From positions 124,001 through 188,000 of the forward strand of contig NZ_JAAMQU010000004.1 in assembly GCF_013522925.1 (NCBI RefSeq): DNA of 64,000 nucleotides. Reading direction: 5' to 3'. The DNA comes from Pseudomonas japonica (lineage in GTDB: Bacteria; Pseudomonadota; Gammaproteobacteria; Pseudomonadales; Pseudomonadaceae). Under the pieces are notes generated by a model that was not told the DNA's origin, ran no database searches, and saw only the letters and a list, made by a program, of their open reading frames with translations. The position numbers were made by a program, and so were the translations under genes. Within the stretch, counting starts at the first letter, position 1; each line of letters begins with the position of its first letter. Below are positions 50,973 to 58,706 of this stretch, one piece after another.

Positions 50973-51869
50973 ATGCCTGCCACTACGCCCACATCCGCCC
51001 TTGCGCGCGGGCCATGGAGCCTGCCCCTCGTTCGCCGCCTGGTCCTGGCCGGCGGGGCCATTGCCTGCATGACCATCGACGGTTACGCCTGGGCTACCGC
51101 CATGCCTTTCGGCACCGGCCTGTTGATGGCCAACCTGGCCTTTATCCTCCTACTGTCCGCATTGGCATGGGCCGGCATTCAGGCCGACGGCGCCATTTCG
51201 ATGCGCCCGGAAGAGCTCGCCGGTCACATCACCCTGGCCCGGGAGGGCGAACGGGAGCGGCTCGGGCGCGAACTTCATGATGATATCGGCCAACTGCTCA
51301 CGGCCGCCCGCTTGCAGCTGGACTGGCTCGGCCGTCGCACACCTGCCAGCCTGGTCGTACCCCTTGCGACGTTGCGCGAAACGCTGGCGGAATCCTTGAA
51401 CAAGGTCCGCAATGTCTCAGCCCTCCTCAGCCCTCAACAGCTTGCGATGCTCGGCCTGGAAGGGAGCCTGCGGCAACACTTGTGCAAGGCGCTGGCCGGT
51501 ACCGGCCTGAGCTGGAGCCTCGAATGCCGGCAACGGTTGGACGGCCTGCCGGAAGCCATGAGCGTGGCCGCCTTCCGCATTGTGCAGGAAGGTGTCACCA
51601 ACCTGCTGCGGCATGCGGGCGCAAGCAACCTGTGGATCGACATCGCCCGGGCGCCGCATGGGCTGGTGGTACGTATCACCGATGACGGCGAGGGTTTCGA
51701 CACCCTGGCGGTGCCGCCCGGGCGCGGGTTATCGGGCATGGCCGAACGGGCACAGGCGTTACGCGGCCATGTGAAAGTGGTAAGCGCACCGGGGAGCGGA
51801 ACCCGTATCGAGGCGCTATTGCCCTGGCCAGACCGCGCCACGCGCCGCGCGGCGAGGGCCGGGGCGTGA
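50973..51869 (+). CDS. NarL-type sensor histidine kinase
   Basis: 298 residues. Two membrane segments (about 20-40 and 48-68) with almost no periplasmic loop, then HisKA_3: phospho-His102 in LGRELHDDIGQLLTAARLQ, and a HATPase with N-box EGVTNLLRHAGAS, ITDDGEGFD and GRGLSGMAERA. With such a short sensor region it probably responds to membrane state or a cytosolic partner. Its stop overlaps the start of the response regulator (GTGA). Confidence 0.88.
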   Translation: MPATTPTSALARGPWSLPLVRRLVLAGGAIACMTIDGYAWATAMPFGTGLLMANLAFILLLSALAWAGIQADGAISMRPEELAGHITLAREGERERLGRELHDDIGQLLTAARLQLDWLGRRTPASLVVPLATLRETLAESLNKVRNVSALLSPQQLAMLGLEGSLRQHLCKALAGTGLSWSLECRQRLDGLPEAMSVAAFRIVQEGVTNLLRHAGASNLWIDIARAPHGLVVRITDDGEGFDTLAVPPGRGLSGMAERAQALRGHVKVVSAPGSGTRIEALLPWPDRATRRAARAGA

Positions 51870-52522
51870 GTTGCAGGCTGGTGCTGGTCGACGACCATGC
51901 GCTCATTCGCGCGGGGGTTCGCGCACTCGTGGCGGACATACCTGGCTATTGCGTGGTTGGCGAAGCCGGTGACGGCTGGCAGCTGACCGAGCTGGTACGG
52001 CGCAGCCAGGCGGATATCGTATTGCTCGACCTGTCCATGCGCGGTGTCGGTGGCCTGGATGCGCTGCGCCAACTACGCCGCAGCGGCGTACCTTGCCGGG
52101 TGCTAGTACTCTCGATGCACCATGATTCGGAACTGATACTTCACGCCTTGCAGGCTGGCGCGGATGGCTATCTGCTCAAGGACGCCACCGCCAATGAACT
52201 GGAGCAGGCGCTACAGGCTATCCGCCATGGCACGCGCTATCTCAGCCCCGGGGTAACGCATGCCGTCATTGACCAGGCCTTGGTGGCCCATCGCACTGAT
52301 CGCCCGCCGCTTACGCGCCATCCGCTCACCGCCCGGCAGATGGAAATACTGCGCCTGATCGTAAGGGGCACGTCCACCCGAGATATCGCCAACGGCCTTG
52401 GCCTGAGCATCAAGACGGTGGAAACCCACCGCGCCCAGGTAATGAAGCGCTTGCAGATCTTCGACGTGGCGGGCCTTGTGCTTTATGCCGTGCGCGAACG
52501 GATCATCAGCCCGGATGACTGA
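51866..52522 (+). CDS. NarL/FixJ-family response regulator
   Basis: 218 residues: receiver domain 1-120 (acidic LVDDHALIRAGV, phospho-acceptor Asp55 in VLLDLSMRG, Lys in YLLKDA) and a LuxR-type helix-turn-helix (LTARQMEILRLIVRG, SIKTVETHRAQVMKRL). GTG start overlaps the kinase stop by 4 bases: a coupled pair. Its 3' end overlaps the convergent yegS gene by 17 bases. Target genes unknown. Confidence 0.92.
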   Translation: MSCRLVLVDDHALIRAGVRALVADIPGYCVVGEAGDGWQLTELVRRSQADIVLLDLSMRGVGGLDALRQLRRSGVPCRVLVLSMHHDSELILHALQAGADGYLLKDATANELEQALQAIRHGTRYLSPGVTHAVIDQALVAHRTDRPPLTRHPLTARQMEILRLIVRGTSTRDIANGLGLSIKTVETHRAQVMKRLQIFDVAGLVLYAVRERIISPDD

Positions 52523-53405
52523 GCAACGGGCAGTCGGCGGGTAAATGCAGGTGTACCGCACCCGGGCGCGCCGCGAAGCGCAGGTCGGTGCCCTGCAGCG
52601 GTTCGCCATCGAGGTTGATGTCCAGGCCTTGGGCACTCTGTATTTCCACCCAAGGCAAGCGTGCCCGCACAAACAGGCTATCCAGGCCCAAGCCACCCGC
52701 CAGCAGCTCCTTCAAGGTAGACACCACTTCGGTCGGCGCCGGGAGGATACTCACGTCCAACAGGCCGTCATCCGCTACTGCCTCGGGGCACAGCACATGC
52801 CCGCCGCCTGCCTGGCGACCGTTGCCGATGCCCAATGCCAACAGCTCCCCTTCCCAGTGAAAGTCCGGGCCGTGAAGCACGCCAGTGGCCGCGCGTAGTT
52901 CGCTGAAGCGAGTGAGGCCTGTAAACAGATAGGCCGCGCCCCCGAGCACCTTCTTGAGGTCTTCGGAGGTATTGGCCGTGACCTGGCTGCCAAAGCCGCC
53001 CGTGGCCATGTTCAGGAACAACTGGCCGCCCACCTCGCCCAGGTCCACCGGGCGGGCGGGCTGATCGAGCAACGCCAACGCACCCTGTGGGTCCAGCGGT
53101 ACACCGGCGGCACGGGCGAAGTCGTTGGCCGTGCCCAGTGGCAGCAGCGCAAGGCTTGCGTGAGTCTGGGCAAGCCCAATCGCTTCGGCCACGTCGCGTA
53201 AGGTGCCGTCGCCACCGCCCGCGATCAGAGTGGTGTACCCCGCAGCCAGCCCCTCCTGCACCAGTCGGGCAGCATCGCCACCTTCCCACGTGAGGCGCAC
53301 AGCGATGTGCCAACCCTGCTCGCGACGAGCGGTTACCGCCGCGCGAACATCCTCGTTCAACGCTTGTTTGCCATGCAGGATCAGCCAAGCCTTGCGCGTT
53401 TGCAT
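52506..53405 (-). CDS. yegS: YegS-type lipid kinase
   Basis: 299 residues from ATG 53405, with GGGGGAG 4 bases upstream. The diacylglycerol-kinase catalytic domain carries GGGDGTLRDVAEAIG and LLPLGTANDFARA, and DINLDGEPL toward the C-terminus. YegS phosphorylates lipids such as phosphatidylglycerol in vitro; the physiological substrate is unclear. Its 3' end overlaps the response regulator gene. Confidence 0.9.
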   Translation of the reverse strand: MQTRKAWLILHGKQALNEDVRAAVTARREQGWHIAVRLTWEGGDAARLVQEGLAAGYTTLIAGGGDGTLRDVAEAIGLAQTHASLALLPLGTANDFARAAGVPLDPQGALALLDQPARPVDLGEVGGQLFLNMATGGFGSQVTANTSEDLKKVLGGAAYLFTGLTRFSELRAATGVLHGPDFHWEGELLALGIGNGRQAGGGHVLCPEAVADDGLLDVSILPAPTEVVSTLKELLAGGLGLDSLFVRARLPWVEIQSAQGLDINLDGEPLQGTDLRFAARPGAVHLHLPADCPLLSHPG

Positions 53406-53484
53406 TCGTTCTCCCCCTTGCCGAATCGGCCACTGGGCATGTGACCACGGCAAGGCAGAAAAAGCGCAGTCCGGCGGCTGATTT

Positions 53485-54705
53485 TCAGGCCAACAGGTCG
53501 CTCATGGGGATAAATGCAACAGGGTCCCCCTCCGCGATGGCGCTCCCCTCGGGTACTTCTACCAGCCCATCGGCCCAGGCGGCGCTGCGCAACACGCCTG
53601 AGCTCTGGTTGGGATAGAGCCGCGCCCGCCCGCCTTCGAGCCTGGCCCGCAGGAATTCCCGGCGGCTACCGGCAGGCCAGGTAAAACCGGCAACGGCGTC
53701 ATAGCGCCGTGGCAGCACCCGCTCACCGCCCATTCGCCGCAGCAGGTAAGGCCTTGCCAGCAATGCGAAGGTCACCAAGGTAGACGCGGGGTTGCCCGGC
53801 AACCCGATCACCACCGTGCCCTGGTACTGGCCGACAGTCAGCGGCTTGCCCGGCTTGATGGCGAGCTTCCACATGGCCAGCTCTCCGGCTTCGCGCAAGG
53901 CCTGGCCGAGGAAATCCGCCTCACCCACCGACACACCGCCGGTGGTGAGGATCAGGTCGGCCTGCTTCAGGCTGCCCAGCACCTGGCGAGTCAAGGCAAG
54001 GTCGTCGCTGACGATGCCCGCGTCGATCACTTCACACCCGCTGCGCTCCAGCCAGCTGCACAGCAACTGGCGATTGCTGTTGTAGATCTGCCCCGGCTGC
54101 AGAGGCTGGCCAGGCGGTACCAGTTCATCCCCCGTCGACAGCACCGCTACCCGAGGTTTACGGCGCACCGTGAGCTCGGCAATGCCCAGCGTTGCGGCCA
54201 GGCCCAGCTCGATAGGCCCTAGCCGGGTGCCGGCGCTCAATACTTGCTCACCCGCGCTGCACTCCTGGCCCTTGGGCCGCACGTTCAGGCCCGGGCGCAG
54301 GGGCGCGGTAAAGCGGACGCGCCCGTTGGCGCCCACTTCGGCATTTTCCTGCATCTGTACGCAGTCCGCGCCGTCGGGCAGCGGCGCTCCGGTGAAGATA
54401 CGGGCGCAGGTGCCGGGCTGCAGCGGCCCGGGCGCGTGGCCAGCGAAGATGCGCTGGCTGACTTCCAGCGGTTCGCCCGCCCAGTCGGCGCAGGCCAGGG
54501 CATACCCGTCCATGGCGCTGTTCGGCCAGGGCGGCAGGTCGCTCAGGGCGCATAAGGGCTCGGCCAGCATCCGGCCATCAGCGTGGGCCAACGGCACTAC
54601 TTCCGTTTCCGGCAAGGGGGCGGCATCGGCCATTGCCAACAGCCGTTGGGTGGCCTCGGCCAGCGGCATCAGGCCGCCATCCGAGCGCTCAACCACGGCT
54701 TTCAC
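53485..54705 (-). CDS. moeA: Molybdopterin molybdenumtransferase MoeA
   Basis: Inserts molybdate into adenylated molybdopterin. 406 residues: N-terminal PPWPNSAMDGYALA, GADCVQMQENAEV, the MoCF-biosynthesis core PRVAVLSTGDELVPPG...IYNSNRQLL, TTGGVSVGEADFLG and GLPGNPASTLVTF. The GTG start overlaps the moaB 3' end by 17 bases, so the two are probably co-translated. Confidence 0.95.
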   Translation of the reverse strand: MKAVVERSDGGLMPLAEATQRLLAMADAAPLPETEVVPLAHADGRMLAEPLCALSDLPPWPNSAMDGYALACADWAGEPLEVSQRIFAGHAPGPLQPGTCARIFTGAPLPDGADCVQMQENAEVGANGRVRFTAPLRPGLNVRPKGQECSAGEQVLSAGTRLGPIELGLAATLGIAELTVRRKPRVAVLSTGDELVPPGQPLQPGQIYNSNRQLLCSWLERSGCEVIDAGIVSDDLALTRQVLGSLKQADLILTTGGVSVGEADFLGQALREAGELAMWKLAIKPGKPLTVGQYQGTVVIGLPGNPASTLVTFALLARPYLLRRMGGERVLPRRYDAVAGFTWPAGSRREFLRARLEGGRARLYPNQSSGVLRSAAWADGLVEVPEGSAIAEGDPVAFIPMSDLLA

Positions 54706-55228
54706 AAGGCTCCGCCTGCTTCAGGTGTGGCACGAAGTTGCAGGGGCGGTGCCGGTTATCCAGCTGTTCAGCCAGGATACCGTCCCAGCCGGTGCGGCAG
54801 GCGTTGGTTGAGCCCGGCAGGCAGCACACCAAGGTGCCATTGGCCAAGCCAGCCAGCGCACGGGACTGCACGGTGGACGTGCCGATATCGGCCACGGATA
54901 TCTGCCGGAACAGCTCGCCGAAGCCATCGATATGTTTGTCCAGCAGGCAACCCACGGCCTCGGGGGTGCTGTCGCGCCCGGTAAAGCCCGTGCCGCCGGT
55001 GATCAGTACCACTTGCACTTCATCATCGGCAATCCAGGTGGCGACCTGGGCGCGGATCTTGTAAAGGTCGTCCTTGAGCAACACCCGCGCCGCCAAGCGG
55101 TGGCCTGCATCCTTGAGCCGGTCCACGAAGAGCTGGCCGGAGGTGTCTGTTTCCCGGGTGCGGGTATCACTGACAGTAAGTACCGCAATATTGAGCGGGA
55201 CGAAAAGGGCGTCGGCCTTGGCGTTCAT
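54689..55228 (-). CDS. moaB: Molybdenum cofactor biosynthesis protein MoaB
   Basis: Binds and probably adenylates molybdopterin (MogA-like role). 179 residues from ATG 55228: IAVLTVSDTRTRETDTSG, VLITGGTGFTGRDSTPEAV, FRQISVADIGTSTVQSRALAG and CCLPGSTNACRTGWD. Overlaps moeA; divergent from mobA. Confidence 0.95.
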   Translation of the reverse strand: MNAKADALFVPLNIAVLTVSDTRTRETDTSGQLFVDRLKDAGHRLAARVLLKDDLYKIRAQVATWIADDEVQVVLITGGTGFTGRDSTPEAVGCLLDKHIDGFGELFRQISVADIGTSTVQSRALAGLANGTLVCCLPGSTNACRTGWDGILAEQLDNRHRPCNFVPHLKQAEPCESRG

Positions 55229-55302
55229 TGGCACGTTCCAGTTGTTGAAGAAAACGCTGGGTGTTATATCACAACGCCTTTCCTTCCTCCCGCAGACCCG
55301 CC

Positions 55303-55905
55303 ATGCCGACAAACCCGATGCCTCAACCACCCGCTTCGGTCTTGTTGCTGGCCGGTGGTCAGGGCGCACGGATGGGTGGGCAGGACAAAGGCCTGGTGGA
55401 ATGGCAAGGCTTGCCCATGATTGCCCATGTGCAGCGCCAGGCAAGAAGCCTAACCGACGACCTGATCATTTCCTGCAACCGCAACGCCGAGCGCTATGCC
55501 CTGTACGCTGACCGGCTGGCGGCCGACAACGAAGCGGGATTTCCCGGGCCCATGGCTGGGCTGCGCGCCGGGCTTGCAATGGCCAGGCATAAGCGGGTGC
55601 TGGTACTGCCCTGTGACGTGCCGGGCATCGATACCGCGCTGCTTCTGGCCATGCTGGCTGCTCAGGCTCAAGCCCCTGAAGCGCCGCTGATCGTGCGTCA
55701 GGGCGGTGCCTGGGAGCCGCTTATCTGCGTTCTGCCGCGCACCGCTCTGGATGCTTTCGATACAGCATGGGCCAGCGGCGAACGCAGCCCTAGGCGGGTA
55801 ATGCTGGCGCTGCATCCAACCCCTTTGGATTGCCCGGAAAATGATCCGCGGCTGCGTAATTTCAATACCCCGGCCACGCTTGAATACAGCGGCAGGGAAC
55901 GTTGA
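55303..55905 (+). CDS. mobA: Molybdenum cofactor guanylyltransferase MobA
   Basis: Attaches GMP to molybdenum cofactor. 200 residues from ATG 55303; GT-A type nucleotide-binding start LLLAGGQGARMGGQDKGLV, FPGPMAGLRAGL, and Asp in VLPCDVPGID. Divergent from moaB-moeA across 74 bases. Confidence 0.95.
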   Translation: MPTNPMPQPPASVLLLAGGQGARMGGQDKGLVEWQGLPMIAHVQRQARSLTDDLIISCNRNAERYALYADRLAADNEAGFPGPMAGLRAGLAMARHKRVLVLPCDVPGIDTALLLAMLAAQAQAPEAPLIVRQGGAWEPLICVLPRTALDAFDTAWASGERSPRRVMLALHPTPLDCPENDPRLRNFNTPATLEYSGRER

Positions 55906-55969
55906 GGAACTTGCGCGATAGCGTTGCGTCTTAGGAGGGTCAACAAGAAACCTCTTCCGGAGACACGAA

Positions 55970-56191
55970 ATGTCCAACAGGATCCTTCCCGCTGTTTTGC
56001 TCGCTGCAGGCCTGGCCGCGCTGGCGGGATGCTCCACCCCTACCGTCATCACCTTGAACGACGGCCGCGAAATCCAGGCGGTTGATACGCCCAAGTACGA
56101 CGACGACACCGGTTTCTATGAAATCGAGCAACTCGACGGCAAGCAGACTCGCGTAAACAAGGACCAGGTTCGCACCGTCAAGGAGCTGTAA
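55970..56191 (+). CDS. YgdI/YgdR-family small lipoprotein
   Basis: 73 residues. Signal peptide with lipobox LAGC (lipidated Cys21), then the DUF903 domain: TPTVITLNDGREIQAVDTPKY, GFYEIEQLDGKQTRVNKDQV. Such lipoproteins sit in a membrane facing the periplasm; function unknown. GGAGA lies 7 bases before the ATG. Confidence 0.9.
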   Translation: MSNRILPAVLLAAGLAALAGCSTPTVITLNDGREIQAVDTPKYDDDTGFYEIEQLDGKQTRVNKDQVRTVKEL

Positions 56192-56283
56192 CCCGGGCCG
56201 CTCAGCGGCTTGCTCTGGCGGTATAAGTTGCAGTGTATCAAGGGGTTGCAGACGTCGCCGAGCGGCGATATGCTTCCCCTCAT

Positions 56284-56360
56284 CGGAGTGTAGCGCAGCC
56301 AGGTAGCGCGTCTCGTTCGGGACGAGAAGGCCGCAGGTTCGAATCCTGTCTCTCCGACCA
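56284..56360 (+). tRNA. tRNA-Pro (anticodon CGG)
   Basis: 77 bases from CGGAGTG to CCGACCA with encoded CCA. Anticodon CGG at 56318-56320 in loop TTCGGGA; the T-loop is GTTCGAATC. The acceptor stem pairs except for one T-T at position 6-67. The D-loop region GCGCAGCCAGGTAGCGC matches E. coli proK closely. Confidence 0.95.
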
Positions 56361-56405
56361 AATTGCTCTTTCGAGCTGTTTCCAACAGTCTACGAAACCT
56401 CCTGC

Positions 56406-56428
56406 AAAGCCCGCCTCGTGCGGGCTTT
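56406..56428 (+). terminator. Terminator after tRNA-Pro
   Basis: AAAGCCCGC-CTCGT-GCGGGCTTT, a perfect 9-bp stem 46 bases after the tRNA 3' end, with a short T stretch. The symmetry would also serve the convergent DUF924 gene. Confidence 0.82.
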
Positions 56429-56538
56429 GTGGTTTCTGGCGTATCGATATCGACGCGCTGCGCGCCCTTTTCCGAGCAGAGCTCGTCAAGTTCAGCGCCT
56501 AGCCATGCTTCGCTATCAGCGCGGCTATTGTATGAGCT

Positions 56539-57099
56539 TCACCCCGCAAAGCCCCCCTCTCTCAAAAACGCCTCTTCCTCCAAGGTGCTCACCCTACCCA
56601 GCACCGTATTTCGATGCGCAAACCTCCCGAACCGGTCAATGATCCGGGCATGCTCCTGCGCCCACTTGAAGTCGTTCGGCTCGAGTTCACGGTTGAGCCG
56701 CACAGACCTTTCCTGATCCACCGGGTTTTCGGAGTGTTCAAACGGTAGATAGCAAAACATCCGCAACCCGCGCTCCACTTCCTGGTCCATCCCCGCCGCT
56801 ATCATCTGATCGGCATAGAAACGCGCAAGGGAATCGGTGGCGAACATATGCGCCGTTCCACGAAAGGCATTGCGGGGGTATTGGTCCAGCAAAATGAGCA
56901 ATGCCAGGGCGCCATCGGCAGTGCGCATCCATGGGTCCAGCTCACGCCGCGCGGCCATGAAATGCAGGTCGTAAAAGGTGTGGCGAAAGGTAGTATCGAA
57001 GGCCGCGTTTTTCTTGAACCACTTCCTGGGCCCGGCCTGCTTCCAGAAGGCAACCACCGTGTCTGCCGTTTGCGGAACACCGCCGTGCTGATCAGCCAC
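56539..57099 (-). CDS. DUF924 protein
   Basis: 186 residues, helical, soluble: FWKQAGPRKWFKKNAAFDTTF, LILLDQYPRNAFRGTAHMFATD, and YLPFEHSENPVDQERSV. These are the hallmarks of DUF924, a TPR-like fold with no assigned function. ATG 57099. Divergent from the ChrA-type gene. Confidence 0.88.
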   Translation of the reverse strand: MADQHGGVPQTADTVVAFWKQAGPRKWFKKNAAFDTTFRHTFYDLHFMAARRELDPWMRTADGALALLILLDQYPRNAFRGTAHMFATDSLARFYADQMIAAGMDQEVERGLRMFCYLPFEHSENPVDQERSVRLNRELEPNDFKWAQEHARIIDRFGRFAHRNTVLGRVSTLEEEAFLREGGFAG

Positions 57100-57231
57100 T
57101 TGTCACCCTCCTCCAAGCCAGCGCCTATGATGGGTTGCGGGAAAACATTCCCAGGGATGATAACCTGCCGAGCGCGGCAAGCACTGTGTTCCATAGCGTT
57201 CTGGCTAAGCTCCAGGGAGGCGACAAGGCGG

Positions 57232-58599
57232 ATGGATAAGCAGCGTTCGGGCGACACTTCGCAAAGCCTTGCCCCGCCAGCCCCCATAACGATCACCCAG
57301 GCCCTGTGGTTCTGGCTCAAGCTGGGGTTTATCAGCTTCGGCGGGCCGGCGGGGCAGATTTCGATCATGCACCAAGAGCTGGTGGAACGCCGGCGCTGGA
57401 TCTCGGAGAAGCGGTTCCTCCATGCCTTGAGCTACTGCATGTTGCTGCCAGGGCCGGAAGCACAGCAATTGGCGACCTACATCGGCTGGCTGATGCACCG
57501 TAGCTGGGGCGGTGTGATCGCCGGCGGGCTGTTCGTGCTGCCGTCGCTGTTCATCCTCATCGCGCTGTCCTGGGTGTATATCGCCTTTGGCGACGTGCCG
57601 CTGGTGGCCGGGTTGTTCTATGGCCTAAAACCCGCCGTCACCGCCATCGTGGTGCATTCGGCCTACCGGATCGGCTCCCGGGCACTAAGAAACGGCTGGC
57701 TGTGGGCGATGGCAGCGGCGTCGCTCGTGGCGACCTTTGCCTTCAACGTGCCATTCCCGCTCATCGTGCTCGCGGCCGCGGTGCTGGGCTATGCCGGGGG
57801 GCGGCTGGCGCCCGCGCACTTCACCATCGGGGGCCACGGCGGCGGGAAGAACACGTATGGCCCGGCGCTGATCGACGACCACACCCACACCCCCCAACAT
57901 GCCACGTTCCAATGGCGTCGCCTGCTTGGGCTAGCCGTCATCGGTGGGGTGTTGTGGGCTTTACCCATGGGCGTGCTGACGGCGGTGTTCGGCTGGGGCG
58001 GTACGCTGACGCAGATGGGCTGGTTCTTTACCAAGGCGGCGCTGTTGACCTTCGGCGGCGCCTACGCGGTGCTGCCCTATGTGTACCAGGGCGCGGTGGG
58101 GCACTACGGCTGGCTGTCGCCGACACAAATGATCGACGGCCTGGCGCTGGGCGAAACCACCCCGGGGCCGCTGATCATGGTGGTGGCGTTCGTAGGCTTC
58201 GTCGGCGGTTATCTGCGGCCCATGTTCGGCGAAGAACATGCGTTTCTCGCGGGCGCGCTGGCTGCGAGCCTGGTCACCTGGTTTACCTTCCTGCCCTCGT
58301 TCCTGTTCATTCTGGCAGGCGGCCCGCTGGTCGAGGCCACGCATAACGAACTGAAATTCACGGCACCGCTTACCGGCATCACCGCCGCCGTGGTGGGCGT
58401 GATTCTCAATCTGGCGATCTTCTTTGCCTACCACGTACTGTGGCCCAAGGGCCTGGAAGGCGAGCTGGATTGGCCGTCACTGGTTATTGGCGCCGGCGCC
58501 GCCCTCGCCCTCTTCCGCTACAAACGCAGCGTGATCCAGGTGCTGCTGGCCTGCGGCGTGCTGGGCCTGCTTGTGTACATCGCTCGCCTTGGGGCGTAG
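57232..58599 (+). CDS. chrA: ChrA-type chromate efflux transporter
   Basis: 455 residues with two homologous halves of the CHR family: FISFGGPAGQISIMHQELVE, ALSYCMLLPGPEAQQLATYIGW in the first, LTFGGAYAVLPYVYQGAV, LALGETTPGPLIMVVAFVGF in the second, about 10-12 membrane helices in all. Exports chromate, probably in exchange for protons. ATG 57232; upstream frame to 56848 lies over the opposite gene. No chrB regulator nearby. Confidence 0.9.
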   Translation: MDKQRSGDTSQSLAPPAPITITQALWFWLKLGFISFGGPAGQISIMHQELVERRRWISEKRFLHALSYCMLLPGPEAQQLATYIGWLMHRSWGGVIAGGLFVLPSLFILIALSWVYIAFGDVPLVAGLFYGLKPAVTAIVVHSAYRIGSRALRNGWLWAMAAASLVATFAFNVPFPLIVLAAAVLGYAGGRLAPAHFTIGGHGGGKNTYGPALIDDHTHTPQHATFQWRRLLGLAVIGGVLWALPMGVLTAVFGWGGTLTQMGWFFTKAALLTFGGAYAVLPYVYQGAVGHYGWLSPTQMIDGLALGETTPGPLIMVVAFVGFVGGYLRPMFGEEHAFLAGALAASLVTWFTFLPSFLFILAGGPLVEATHNELKFTAPLTGITAAVVGVILNLAIFFAYHVLWPKGLEGELDWPSLVIGAGAALALFRYKRSVIQVLLACGVLGLLVYIARLGA

Positions 58600-58706
58600 C
58601 GGCTTGCGCATCGCCCAGCCAGCACCGTGATCGGTTCGCCTATCAGCGGCACCCGGCTAACTAGCAAGCACCAGTACCGACTTTTCTTCAACTTGGCACG
58701 CATGGG

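Noticed and set aside
54721..54740. TGGCACG...TTGCA resembling a sigma54 promoter
   Set aside because: The distance between the GG and GC elements is 9 bases, not 10, and it lies in the moaB/moeA coding region on the antisense strand.
56284..56428. tRNA-Pro as an integration site for a genomic island
   Set aside because: No integrase gene and no repeat of the tRNA 3' end were noticed downstream within the window.
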